In this document: positions 18,205-26,793 of the stretch, piece after piece | Layout: each line of letters opens with the position of its first letter | Numbering within the stretch: position 1 is the first letter of the stretch | Assembly: GCA_964590135.1 (NCBI GenBank) | Contig: CAZPVX010000006.1 | Coordinates: forward strand, 1 to 64,000 | DNA from: JBDHWI01 sp964590135 | Lineage (GTDB): Bacteria; Chloroflexota; Anaerolineae; J036; Brachytrichaceae | DNA length: 64,000 nt | Direction of reading: 5' to 3' | Notes under the pieces: generated by a model | Database searches by the model: none | Seen by the model: only the letters and a program-made list of their open reading frames with translations | What the model was told of the DNA's origin: nothing | Made by a program: the position numbers and the translations under genes

Positions 18205-19881
18205 TTATTCGGTGGGCGTGGGCATCGGTGTGACCGATGGCGCCTGCGTGGGCAACGGCACAGGCGTGGGAAAGGCAGTCGGCGTCGGTGTAGCCGTTGG
18301 TGTCGGTGTGAAAGTCGGTGCAAGCGTAGGCACCAGCGTCAGCGTCGGCGTCGGGCTTGGCAGTGACGTCGGTGTCGGCGGGATAATCACGATCACCGTC
18401 GGCACAGCATCGACCGGCGTGCCAGCCACTGGATCAACCACGGTCGACGAAATCCAGCCGCGCAAGCCATTCGGCAAAATCACCAGATACCAGCGCCCAG
18501 AGTTGTTCTCGGTCACCGCGATGGGAACCAATTCGGACCCAATCGGCAGTCGTGTCACCACATCAAAACTAGTCGCCGGTCCTTCGCGCACATTGCTGTT
18601 GGCGATCCTCACCTGCAAGCGCGCTTCCGCCGGCGCTTCAGTCGTCAATGGCGTTTCCGATGTTTCTGGCGCCTCGGGTGTGGCGGTTGCGGTCGCCGGC
18701 GCCTCGCGTGTCGGCACCAGAATGACCTGCGCCGTGCCTTCCCCTGGTGTCGGCAGCGTCGCAGTTGCCGTTGGCGGCGTTGCTGTGGGAGGTCCGGCCT
18801 GTCCGCGCTGTGAAAGCGCAAACACCCATACCGCTGCGGCGCTCACCAACGTCAGCACAGCCAACACCCCCAGCACGGTCAGCAAGACGCGACCGCTGCG
18901 GTTGTCCCCTGCCGCCGGCGATTGCTTGCGTTGACCGCCAGAAATGGGCATTTCGGTGGATGGAGAATCGATATCAGCCGGCGATTGCACTGCGCCGGCA
19001 GAGGTGGTGCGTGGCTTCTTGCGCACAGTGATGGGCGGCATGAGTGGCTCGGCGGACGCAGCACCGATCGATGCCGAGGCAAGCGAGAGCGCCATCTCGC
19101 CGGCGCTGCCGTAACGCGCATCCGCCTCTTTGGCCAACGCCCGCTCCACCACTGCGACCACCGCCGGCGACAGATCCGGCCGATATTCGCGCGGATTCGG
19201 CACCGGCTCCACCACATGCTTCATCGCCACGCTGATGCTGGTGGGGCCTTTGTAGGGCGGCACGCCGGTCAGCATCTCATACAGCACCGCACCGAGCGAA
19301 TACACGTCGCTGCGCGCGTCGAGCGGTTTGCCCAACGCCTGTTCCGGGCTCATATAGGCCGGCGTGCCAAGCACCATGCTGCCGGTCATCGTCTGCGCAT
19401 TGGTGTCGTTCTCATACAGCTTGACGATGCCAAAATCACTCAGGAATGCGTCGCCGTGATTGTCGAAGAGAATGTTGCCCGGCTTAAGGTCGCGATGGAT
19501 GATATTGCGTGAGTGCGCCTCATCCAGCGCGCTGGCAAGCCGCTGCGTGATGCGCACCGCGTCAGGCAGATTGAGCCGGCCATAGGTGAGCAAATCTGCC
19601 AGCGAGCCGCCAGGCATGTGACGCATGACGAGATATGGCTGGCCATCCTCTTCACCCACGTCATACACCGGCACGATGCACGGATGCTCCAGCGCGGCGA
19701 TGATGCGGTATTCACGCTCGAAGCGCGCGCGCACATTCGGCTGGTCCTGCATCGCGCGCGGCAACAGCTTGATCGCCACATCGCGGCCAAAGCGCGGATC
19801 GGTGGCAAGATACACGACCGACATGCCGCCCTTGTTCAGTTCGGCCTTGATTTGGTAGAGTCCGATGGTACGCGGCAACAT
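18205..19881 (-). CDS. Membrane Ser/Thr protein kinase with extracytoplasmic SH3 domain
   Basis: A protein of 558 residues from ATG 19881. The PknB-type kinase domain (residues ~6-265) has a Gly loop LNKGGMSVVY, Lys38 in VAIK, HRD at 129-131 (HRDLKPGN), DFG at 149-151 and GTPAYMSPEQ in the activation segment, so it should be active. A single membrane helix (VLLTVLGVLAVLTLVSAAAVWVFAL) follows a disordered linker. Outside lie a Pro/Thr stalk, a bacterial SH3_3 domain (RIANSNVREGPATSFDVVTRL...GLRGWISSTVV) that may bind cell-wall material, and a Pro/Thr-rich tail. It starts 9 bases after the CPBP protease gene and is last in the ilvE-coaE operon. Confidence 0.9.
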   Translation of the reverse strand: MLPRTIGLYQIKAELNKGGMSVVYLATDPRFGRDVAIKLLPRAMQDQPNVRARFEREYRIIAALEHPCIVPVYDVGEEDGQPYLVMRHMPGGSLADLLTYGRLNLPDAVRITQRLASALDEAHSRNIIHRDLKPGNILFDNHGDAFLSDFGIVKLYENDTNAQTMTGSMVLGTPAYMSPEQALGKPLDARSDVYSLGAVLYEMLTGVPPYKGPTSISVAMKHVVEPVPNPREYRPDLSPAVVAVVERALAKEADARYGSAGEMALSLASASIGAASAEPLMPPITVRKKPRTTSAGAVQSPADIDSPSTEMPISGGQRKQSPAAGDNRSGRVLLTVLGVLAVLTLVSAAAVWVFALSQRGQAGPPTATPPTATATLPTPGEGTAQVILVPTREAPATATATPEAPETSETPLTTEAPAEARLQVRIANSNVREGPATSFDVVTRLPIGSELVPIAVTENNSGRWYLVILPNGLRGWISSTVVDPVAGTPVDAVPTVIVIIPPTPTSLPSPTPTLTLVPTLAPTFTPTPTATPTPTAFPTPVPLPTQAPSVTPMPTPTE

Positions 19882-19890
19882 GATCTGCAA

Positions 19891-21120
19891 TCAGCCCTTG
19901 AACAACAACCACCAGACCCAATTCACCGCTGCGTGAATGGTGGCCGAGGCAGTAACGTTGCGCGTGGCCATGAAGGTGCGCGCGTAGAAGACGCCGGCGA
20001 GTGTTGCCAGCACAAAATACCACCCGACGTTTGGCGGATTGTTCAGGTGTGCCGCGCCAAACAAGACCGACGTGACGACGATGACCAGCGCCGGCGACCA
20101 GCCAAATGTGTCTTCGGCATAGGTCAGAATCGCGCCGCGAAACAGCATCTCCTCGGGCAAGGCGACCAGCAGGAAGATGCCGGCGGCGCGCGCGACGGCT
20201 TCGACAGGCGTGGGGCCGGCGAACCGCGAGGTGAGATAGCCGCTGATCAAGCCAACTGGCACTGCGATCACCGCAAACATGCCCAGATTGGTCGAGGCGA
20301 TGCTGATATTGCGCGGCGATGGGCCAAAATCCAGGCCGAGTTTGCCGAAGCGGCCGGCGGCAGCCAGCACATACAAGAACAGCGGCAGAACGGCCAGTTG
20401 AAAATACGTCAGCGTAATCTCCGGCGCGACTGTCACATGCGGAAAGGCGTCGAATTCAACCGCATACCATAGCGAGAGCACCGCGCACACAAACAGGAAA
20501 TTGAGGCGCTTCTTTTGCTCGCGCGTGGTGAGCAGCAACAAGAGCGCCGGCAGCATGAATGCGCCGATGCGCATGGCAATCTCCATCGCAGTCAAGGGCG
20601 ATGGCGCATCTGCGCCAGCCGGCTCGCGCACAAAGGGCAGCAGGATGGGAAATGCGACTGCAATCAAGCCGAGTGATATATCGGCGCCGCGCAGTTGTGG
20701 CACATTCAACACAGCCAGCGACGCCGGCAAGATCAATAGCACGCCTGTGAACAGCAATTCGGTAATGTCAAAATTTTCGTTGCCACGCGCATGGATGATG
20801 ACCGGCGCGAGCAATACGATGGGCAACAATGCAGTTGGCAGGGGTTGCTCGCCGGCTCGCTGGCTGATGAAGCCCGCCACGCTGGAAACGCTGAACAGCA
20901 GATAGCCGGCAGCCAACGCGCCGAACACCAGGAGCGGATAGATGAGAGCATTGAGGTGCGCCGGCTCCAACTGCTGAATCAGCATCCCGATCAGCAGGCC
21001 AAACAGCACGAAGCGCGCAACAAGATCGATTGTGCTGATGCGCTGGGCCGGCAGAGGCTTGATCGGTTGCACAGCGTTGTCATTGGATGATGAAGCACTC
21101 GACTGGCTCAGCGAGTCCAT
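19891..21120 (-). CDS. CPBP-family intramembrane metalloprotease
   Basis: A protein of 409 residues from ATG 21120; the frame continues upstream but that part reads antisense to coaE. About ten hydrophobic segments are present. The CPBP (Rce1-like) motifs lie near the C-terminus: LPEEMLFRGAILTY (Glu-Glu and Arg), then SVLFGAAHLNN (His) and ATIHAAVNWVWW (His). These residues bind the metal in this family, which cleaves prenylated or other membrane peptides. Its start is 11 bases downstream of the coaE stop and its stop 9 bases upstream of the kinase start. Confidence 0.85.
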   Translation of the reverse strand: MDSLSQSSASSSNDNAVQPIKPLPAQRISTIDLVARFVLFGLLIGMLIQQLEPAHLNALIYPLLVFGALAAGYLLFSVSSVAGFISQRAGEQPLPTALLPIVLLAPVIIHARGNENFDITELLFTGVLLILPASLAVLNVPQLRGADISLGLIAVAFPILLPFVREPAGADAPSPLTAMEIAMRIGAFMLPALLLLLTTREQKKRLNFLFVCAVLSLWYAVEFDAFPHVTVAPEITLTYFQLAVLPLFLYVLAAAGRFGKLGLDFGPSPRNISIASTNLGMFAVIAVPVGLISGYLTSRFAGPTPVEAVARAAGIFLLVALPEEMLFRGAILTYAEDTFGWSPALVIVVTSVLFGAAHLNNPPNVGWYFVLATLAGVFYARTFMATRNVTASATIHAAVNWVWWLLFKG

Positions 21121-21131
21121 ACAAGGCGATT

Positions 21132-21710
21132 CTAACTGATGAACGCGCGCCACGCAGCATCCACTTGCACATTGGTCTCGTCGTGTGTGCCGGTGGTGTC
21201 GATGACAACGTCGGCCTGCGCCAACTTGTCGGCCTGCGGCGGCTGCGCGTCGATGCGGCGAACGGCCTCTGCTTGCGTCATGCCGCGCGACCGCATCAAC
21301 CGCTCGATCTGCGCTTCGCGCGAACAGTGCGTCACCCACACCTGATCGCACTGTTTGTCATAGCCGCCCTCGAACAGTCGAATCACCTCGATCACCACAT
21401 GCCCATGCCGCAGCGCCTCACTCATGCGCTGCAGAAGCAGCACGCGCACAGCGGGATGGGTGATCGCCTCGAGTTGCCTGAGCTTTGCGGCATCGCCGAA
21501 GACGATGCCGGCCATCTTCTTGCGGTCGAGCGTGCCATCGGGCAGCAGCACTTCCTCACCGAAGACACGCGCAATCTCCGCGAGCGCCGGCTGCCCGGGC
21601 TGCACCACCTCGCGCGCCAACTGGTCGGCATCGATCACAACCGCGCCGAGTTCGCGCAACCGCTTCGCCACATGGCTCTTGCCAGTAGCTATATTGCCGG
21701 TGAGGCCAAT
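21132..21710 (-). CDS. coaE: Dephospho-CoA kinase (non-canonical or misread start)
   Basis: About 192 residues. It phosphorylates dephospho-CoA, the last step of CoA synthesis. The P-loop GLTGNIATGKS sits at the very N-terminus, then VVIDADQLAREVVQPG and DGTLDRKKMAGIVFGD follow as in CoaE. The frame upstream of the P-loop has no ATG, GTG or TTG before it runs into ilvE coding sequence. The only nearby candidates are ATT 21710 and GTA 21722. The first GTG in frame (21671) would delete the P-loop and is rejected. The end given here (21710) is therefore provisional. ilvE ends at 21719, so the genes overlap or abut. Confidence 0.85.
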   Translation of the reverse strand: MGLTGNIATGKSHVAKRLRELGAVVIDADQLAREVVQPGQPALAEIARVFGEEVLLPDGTLDRKKMAGIVFGDAAKLRQLEAITHPAVRVLLLQRMSEALRHGHVVIEVIRLFEGGYDKQCDQVWVTHCSREAQIERLMRSRGMTQAEAVRRIDAQPPQADKLAQADVVIDTTGTHDETNVQVDAAWRAFIS

Positions 21711-21718
21711 GAGCTTGC

Positions 21719-22789
21719 CTACGGCACTTCCACCTTTAACGTCCAGCCAAAGGGATCTGGCACGCGTCCATATTGGATGTCGGTCAATGCCCTGAAGAGA
21801 TGCTGCGCCACCGGCCCGGGCGCGTGCTTCATGGCGTAGTCCTTGCCCGCATAGCCCATCTTGTCCACCGGCGCGATCACCGCCGCCGTGCCCATGCCAA
21901 ACACCTCGGTGATCTTGCCACTTTCGATGTCGCGCAGCGCCTCATGCACGTCGATCTTGTCTTCACTCACGGTGTAGCCGAGCGTGGGCGCGAGCTTGAG
22001 GATGGAATCGCGCGTGATGCCTTCGAGGATGCTGCCGCTGAGCGCCGGCGTGCTGATGTGTTTGCCTTCATACACGAAGGCGATGTTCATTGCGCCGACT
22101 TCCTCGACGTAGCGCCGTTCGACGGCATCCAGCCACAGCACCTGGTGATAGCCGAGATGTTCAACGCGCTCACTCTCGAACAGGCTGGCGGCGTAGTTGC
22201 CGCCGGTCTTGGCCGCACCGGTGCCACCGCGCACCGCGCGCACAAAGTCCTGGCTGACAAACACGCTGACCGGTTTGAAGCCGGTGGGGAAGTAGGGGCC
22301 GGCGGGGCCGACGATGATGTAATGCAGATACGTCTTGCTGGCATGCACGCCCAAGCCGACATCGGTCGCGATCAGCACCGGGCGAATGTAGAGCGATTCG
22401 CCCTCACCGCTCGGCACCCACGCGTGTTCCAGCTTCACCAGTTCGACGATGGCTTCCACGTGCGATTCGGCATCGACGCCCTGCATGGCCATGCGCTTGG
22501 CGCTGCGGTTCATGCGGGCAGCGTTTTCCCACGGGCGGAAGAGGTTGATGTGGCCGTCAGGCCGGCGATACGCCTTCGTGCCTTCGAACAGTTCCTGTGA
22601 GTAGTGCAGCACCGTCGTCGCCGGATCGAACGGGATCGGCGCATAGGGGCCGATCTTCGCATCGTGCCAACCCCGTTCCGGCGAATACTTCTGCGAGAAC
22701 ATGCGGTTGCTGAAGGTCTTGCCGAACACCGGCTTCTCCGCCAACGGCGTTTTGGCGTTGCCGCCCAGCGGCTCAATTTTGATGTTCAT
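21719..22789 (-). CDS. ilvE: Branched-chain amino acid aminotransferase
   Basis: A protein of 356 residues, class IV PLP aminotransferase of the longer type. It interconverts branched-chain amino acids with their 2-oxo acids. Visible are LHYSQELFEGTKAYR, the PLP lysine in GGTGAAKTGGNYAAS, WLDAVERRYVEEVGAMNIAFV and FGMGTAAVIAPV. ATG 22789 has a good AGGAG 5 nt upstream. It is first in the operon ilvE-coaE-CPBP-kinase. Confidence 0.95.
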   Translation of the reverse strand: MNIKIEPLGGNAKTPLAEKPVFGKTFSNRMFSQKYSPERGWHDAKIGPYAPIPFDPATTVLHYSQELFEGTKAYRRPDGHINLFRPWENAARMNRSAKRMAMQGVDAESHVEAIVELVKLEHAWVPSGEGESLYIRPVLIATDVGLGVHASKTYLHYIIVGPAGPYFPTGFKPVSVFVSQDFVRAVRGGTGAAKTGGNYAASLFESERVEHLGYHQVLWLDAVERRYVEEVGAMNIAFVYEGKHISTPALSGSILEGITRDSILKLAPTLGYTVSEDKIDVHEALRDIESGKITEVFGMGTAAVIAPVDKMGYAGKDYAMKHAPGPVAQHLFRALTDIQYGRVPDPFGWTLKVEVP

Positions 22790-22881
22790 GAATGCTCCTC
22801 AGTGTCGAATTTTAGCAACGTCAATTGTTGCGCTTGCTTGTTTGTTTAGTGGCGATTACTTCGGCAGTGACACCCACTTTG

Positions 22882-24189
22882 CTAACTGTCATCACCGACC
22901 TGCGCGGAGACCAGATCTGACCACTCTCTTCTTGAGAGCCGCCTTATCGACCAACAAGGCAACTCCAAGTGCAGCCAACGCATGACCAGTGCAGCGATGA
23001 ACATCGCCACAAGACCAAACGCGCCAGAAACAAGGATGAGTAAAAATACAACCATCAGTGGTGAGATCAACGTGCTTTGATCAGGCTGCGCGAGGTTCAC
23101 TGCAATCCACATCAAAACAGACGGAACAATTGCACCCAAGACAGCCCCTGCATATTTGCTGCGAAAGAAAGCGCCAACACTGAAAACCACAAGTCCCAGC
23201 ACGACAGCAAGCGCAAGATAGATCATCGACAGATTATCAGCAAGCGTGATTTCCCCCAAGCGCATGAAAGCAAACCACAAAGCAGCATATAGCGATGTGC
23301 CCAAACCCAGGTAAAAGGCCGATCCACCGATGCGCGATATGGGCTGCGTGGAATCGAATTTTTGAACAGGATTATTGGCAAGTGCAGGGAAAGATTCTGC
23401 CGGCGCACCCGACAGAGAAGAGAAGGCCAGTTCAGCCAGCGCTCTCTGATCCTCTGCCGGCAACTGTCGAAACAAACTTGACATCACGTGCTGCAACTGA
23501 GTGGCTCGCGCGCGCAAACTGCCGATGATTGCACCAGGCAGCATGAACAATACAAAAACAAACAACTGTGCAACCAATTCAGTTGACAACGCAATCTGAA
23601 AAAAGCTGTTGAATAGCAGCACGTTGACAAACAAGGAGAAAACAGTGTTGCAGATCAGGCCGGCGACAATCCAAAATAACTGCTGCCTCTTCAACCGGTG
23701 CGCAACAAAGATCGAAACTGGCACAATGGCCATGCTCGCTACGATGAGAATGGGTAAACCACTCGCGTTGACTGCAATGCGTTGGGCCTCAAGTTCGCCT
23801 CCAAGGCGAGTAAATCCAGTGAGCATCAGCGCCATGCCAACACCCAGGCTGACCAAGAAGGTTGTGATATTCACAATCAACTGCATGAAGCCAATCACAT
23901 ACAATATCCCAAGCGCAGGGTGAATGTGATACTGGCCCGTTTTGAGTTCAACGATTTGTTGAGCTTGTGACTTGCCTCGTCGCCGGACAGTTTCCACAAA
24001 CCGAAGATAAAAAATCCCCAACCCAGCGCCGATAGCCGATCCCAGTTCTTGAATACCCTCAATATTTATACTGACCATCAGCCGGCTGAACAGGTAAAAG
24101 ATACCTATAAAAGCAAGGCAGTGAATCAATACGCGTGTAGCTTCTGGCAGCTTGATAAATCCTTGAAGCAATCGGTTGATCAATGTCAC
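22882..24189 (-). CDS. Polytopic membrane protein of unknown function
   Basis: A protein of 435 residues with about ten predicted membrane helices (for example LIHCLAFIGIFYLFSRLMV, LFVFVLFMLPGAIIGSL, LISPLMVVFLLILVSGAFGLV) and a cytoplasmic loop around residues 230-275. The C-terminal tail is basic and Trp-containing. The codon use is more AT-rich than in the neighbours. I recognise no transporter or enzyme motif. It stands alone, divergent from the MerR gene. Confidence 0.6.
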   Translation of the reverse strand: MTLINRLLQGFIKLPEATRVLIHCLAFIGIFYLFSRLMVSINIEGIQELGSAIGAGLGIFYLRFVETVRRRGKSQAQQIVELKTGQYHIHPALGILYVIGFMQLIVNITTFLVSLGVGMALMLTGFTRLGGELEAQRIAVNASGLPILIVASMAIVPVSIFVAHRLKRQQLFWIVAGLICNTVFSLFVNVLLFNSFFQIALSTELVAQLFVFVLFMLPGAIIGSLRARATQLQHVMSSLFRQLPAEDQRALAELAFSSLSGAPAESFPALANNPVQKFDSTQPISRIGGSAFYLGLGTSLYAALWFAFMRLGEITLADNLSMIYLALAVVLGLVVFSVGAFFRSKYAGAVLGAIVPSVLMWIAVNLAQPDQSTLISPLMVVFLLILVSGAFGLVAMFIAALVMRWLHLELPCWSIRRLSRREWSDLVSAQVGDDS

Positions 24190-24249
24190 CTTACTATCCT
24201 CTTGATGGAGAGGGATTGTAGCGAATACTGTGCAAGTTCATTTTCGCTC

Positions 24250-24280
24250 TTGACTCTCCACTTGCCGGAGACTGTATGCT
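24250..24280 (+). promoter_or_regulatory. MerR-type promoter/operator with 19-bp spacer
   Basis: The -35 TTGACT (24250-24255) and -10 TATGCT (24275-24280) are 19 bases apart, the over-long spacing recognised by MerR-family activators. The spacer holds a near-perfect dyad (ACTCTCC / GGAGACT, centred on ACTTGCC) as in CueR and BmrR operators. The merR ATG begins 24 bases after the -10. This implies autoregulation. Confidence 0.78.
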
Positions 24281-24303
24281 CATGATCGAAGGCCTTCACA
24301 ACC

Positions 24304-25080
24304 ATGACGAATTTGATCAAGATCGGGACGTTTTCCATGCTCAGCCAGTTGTCGGTGAAGACGCTGCATCACTACGATGACATCGGCCTGCTCCGGCCAT
24401 CACACATCGACACATTCACCAGCTATCGCTATTACACGCTGGACCAATTGCAGCAGGTGCAACGCATTCTGGCGCTCAAGGATCTCGGCCTGTCGTTGGA
24501 TCAAATCGTCAAAATCATCCACGAAAATCCACCGAATGAAGTGCTGGTCGCGATGCTCGAACTGCGGCAGGCGCAATTGGCATCCGAGGTGCAGGAGCGC
24601 CAGTCGCAACTCATTCGCGTGGAGACTCGCATCAAACAGTTACAGGAGAAAGCCATGTCAGATTACGATGTTGCCATCAAAACCGTGCCGAAGAATGACG
24701 AGATGCCGGCGATGCTGGGCAACGCATACATGCAAATTCAGCAGCACATTGAAAAGCACGGCGGCAAAACCACCGGCCCGTGCCTGACGGTGTTTCGCTC
24801 GCCGGCTACGCAATTCGAAAATGAAGATGTCGAAGCGGCCTTCCCGCTGGCCGGCCCCATTCCCAGCGCCGGCGCTGTGCAAGTGCACGAGTTGCCGCCG
24901 GTGCGCATGGCATCCGTCGTGCATCAGGGCAGTTTCGATGACTTCACGCAAGGCCACGCCTTCATCTTGAAGTGGGCCGAGAAAAATGGCACGCGCATCG
25001 GCGATGAGTATCGCGAGATCTACGTGCAGAATAACCCGAAAGAAAACAGCATCACCGAGATTCAGTTCAAGATCGAATAA
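24304..25080 (+). CDS. MerR-family regulator with GyrI-like effector-binding domain
   Basis: A protein of 258 residues. The MerR winged helix is at residues ~4-72 (MLSQLSVKTLHHYDDIGLLRPSHID, YRYYTLDQLQQVQRILALKDLGLSL). A long dimerisation helix (~75-115) and a GyrI/BmrR-like ligand domain (~120-258: VFRSPATQFENEDVEAAFPL, VHELPPVRMASVVHQGSFDD) follow. Such proteins bind hydrophobic drugs and activate promoters with 19-bp spacers. No efflux pump gene lies next to it, only its own promoter at 24250-24280. Confidence 0.9.
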   Translation: MTNLIKIGTFSMLSQLSVKTLHHYDDIGLLRPSHIDTFTSYRYYTLDQLQQVQRILALKDLGLSLDQIVKIIHENPPNEVLVAMLELRQAQLASEVQERQSQLIRVETRIKQLQEKAMSDYDVAIKTVPKNDEMPAMLGNAYMQIQQHIEKHGGKTTGPCLTVFRSPATQFENEDVEAAFPLAGPIPSAGAVQVHELPPVRMASVVHQGSFDDFTQGHAFILKWAEKNGTRIGDEYREIYVQNNPKENSITEIQFKIE

Positions 25081-25101
25081 AACTGATCGCGCTTATCAGA
25101 T

Positions 25102-25138
25102 AAACCTGACAGGTCTTCTGAGACCTGTCAGGTTTTTT
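25102..25138. terminator. Intrinsic terminator between convergent merR and hexosaminidase genes
   Basis: A perfect 15-bp stem (25102-25116 with 25121-25135; core CCTGACAGGTC) and a 4-base loop lead into a T6 run on the plus strand (25133-25138). It ends the MerR transcript, and the symmetrical stem could also act on the opposing one. Confidence 0.88.
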
Positions 25139-25143
25139 CACCG

Positions 25144-26676
25144 TCACAACTTGCGGTAATTCACCTGCAACGCATCGAGCCGCTGCGTGTGCGTCGTCAT
25201 GCGTTGCAGGAAATCGGCGTAGTCTTTGCGCGCCGCCGGCGACCAGGCAACCTCGCTCAACGCGCACAGGCGCGGGAAAGCCATGTATTCAACCGCCGCC
25301 GGCGTCTTCAGATACTCCGTCCACAGTTGCCCCTGCGCGCCCAGCACATGCTTCGCCTCATCCGTGCTCAACTGCGCCGAAACAGGCTCATAGCTGTATA
25401 CCTTCGCCAGCGGCAGATAGCCGCCGATGGCCAGCGGTTCATTCGCGCGGTCCTCAGTGATGTAATAGTCGAAGTACAGGTGACTGCTCGTCGCCATCAC
25501 CGCGTCGTGGCCGGCCTGCGCCGCCGCGATGCCGCCCTCTTCGCCGCGCCAACTCATCACCACCGCGTTCTTGGCCAACCCACCCTCCAGAATCTCATCC
25601 CAGCCGATCAAGGTGCGGCCATGCTCGTTCAAGAACGCATCCATGCGGCGGATGAACCAGCTTTGCAATTCATGCTCGTCCTTCAGGCCAAGCTCCTTCA
25701 TGCGCGCCTGGACGCGCTCGCTCGCGCGCCACTCATCCTTCGGGCATTCGTCGCCACCTACGTGGATGAACTGGCTCGGGAAGATGTCGAGCACTTCGCG
25801 CAGCACATCTTGATAAAACTGCACGGTGCTCTCTTCGACATTGACAACATGCACGTTGACGCCAAACTGGGGCCACACTTCCAGTTGTTCGCCGGTGTTG
25901 CCCAGTTCAGGATATGCGGCGATGGCAGCCTGGGCGTGGCCGGGCATCTCGATCTCCGGCACGACGTTGACGTGGCGCGCGGCGGCATAGGCGACGATTT
26001 CGCGCGCTTCGTCCTGCGTGTAGAAGCCGCCGTGCGGGATGCCGTCGAAGCCGGCTTGATTGTGCTCGTGGCCGGCGCGCGTCTCCTTGCGCCACGCCCC
26101 CACTTCGGTCAACTTCGGATATTTCTTGATCTCCAGCCGCCAGCCCTGATCCTCAGTCAAATGCCAGTGAAACGAGTTCATCTTGTGCAGCGCCAGCAGG
26201 TCGATGAACTTCTTGATGAACGCCAGCGGCATGTAGTGGCGCCCCACATCGAGGTGCATCCCGCGCCAGCGGAAGCGCGGCTGGTCTTCGATATGGCAAC
26301 CCGGCACAGACCACTTCACATCCGGCTGGGGTGCATCGCTGAAGACCGCCGGCGGCAACAACTGCAGCAGCGTGATGCCGGCGTAAAACAGGCCGGCAGC
26401 CTTTGGCGCGCGCAGAGCGATGTGATCCGGGGTCACGTCCAGCGTGTAACCTTCATCACCGAGCTGCGTCAGCGCTGCATCCAGGGTCAAGCTGATCGCG
26501 CTGCCGGTCGCTGACGCCTGCACGGGCAGAGGGAAACCCGTGCCTACGCGCAATCGCGCCGCCAATTTCTCAGCCTCCTCAACTGCCCCGCCCTGCGCAA
26601 TCAAAACCGTGTCTTGGGAGAGGGTGAACGCGCCGTCGCGCGCCTCATGTGATGTTGTCTGTGGAATGATATTCAT
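25144..26676 (-). CDS. Beta-N-acetylhexosaminidase, GH20
   Basis: A protein of 510 residues from ATG 26676 (GTG 26700 is in frame). An N-terminal GH20b-like domain (~1-125) precedes the TIM barrel: RWRGMHLDVGRHYMPL, NSFHWHLTEDQGWRLEIK, VVPEIEMPGHAQAA and the catalytic Asp-Glu pair HVGGDECPKDEW. ETLIGWDEI-like and VMSWRGEEGG strands follow. It removes terminal GlcNAc or GalNAc from chitin, glycans or peptidoglycan fragments. No signal peptide is seen, so it is probably cytoplasmic and acts on imported disaccharides. The gene is convergent with merR. Confidence 0.92.
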   Translation of the reverse strand: MNIIPQTTSHEARDGAFTLSQDTVLIAQGGAVEEAEKLAARLRVGTGFPLPVQASATGSAISLTLDAALTQLGDEGYTLDVTPDHIALRAPKAAGLFYAGITLLQLLPPAVFSDAPQPDVKWSVPGCHIEDQPRFRWRGMHLDVGRHYMPLAFIKKFIDLLALHKMNSFHWHLTEDQGWRLEIKKYPKLTEVGAWRKETRAGHEHNQAGFDGIPHGGFYTQDEAREIVAYAAARHVNVVPEIEMPGHAQAAIAAYPELGNTGEQLEVWPQFGVNVHVVNVEESTVQFYQDVLREVLDIFPSQFIHVGGDECPKDEWRASERVQARMKELGLKDEHELQSWFIRRMDAFLNEHGRTLIGWDEILEGGLAKNAVVMSWRGEEGGIAAAQAGHDAVMATSSHLYFDYYITEDRANEPLAIGGYLPLAKVYSYEPVSAQLSTDEAKHVLGAQGQLWTEYLKTPAAVEYMAFPRLCALSEVAWSPAARKDYADFLQRMTTHTQRLDALQVNYRKL

Positions 26677-26699
26677 GGGGCTAACTGTATGAGAAATCA

Positions 26700-26743
26700 C
26701 GAAAAAGAAAATGCGCCGGATTCTCTCTCAAAGTCCGGCGCAT
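26700..26743 (-). terminator. Intrinsic terminator of glnA
   Basis: ATGCGCCGGA (26711-26720) pairs with TCCGGCGCAT (26734-26743) around a 13-base loop. On the minus strand the stem is followed by TTTTCTTTTTC, a T-rich tract. It lies 51 bases after the glnA stop. Confidence 0.85.
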
Positions 26744-26793
26744 GAGCGACAAGCAAGGGCCAGGATGCCTGGAGCACGCTGACCCTTGTGCGA

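Noticed and set aside
17864..18934. Plus-strand reading with VGVGVGVAVGVGV repeats
   Set aside because: Antisense of the kinase's Pro/Thr tail; no start signal and low complexity.
21132..21671. coaE starting at GTG 21671
   Set aside because: That start would remove the P-loop GLTGNIATGKS, which is encoded in the same frame just upstream.
25189..26514. 441-codon plus-strand reading opposite the hexosaminidase gene
   Set aside because: Composition is Arg/His/Gln-rich as expected for an antisense frame; the GH20 motifs on the minus strand are clear.
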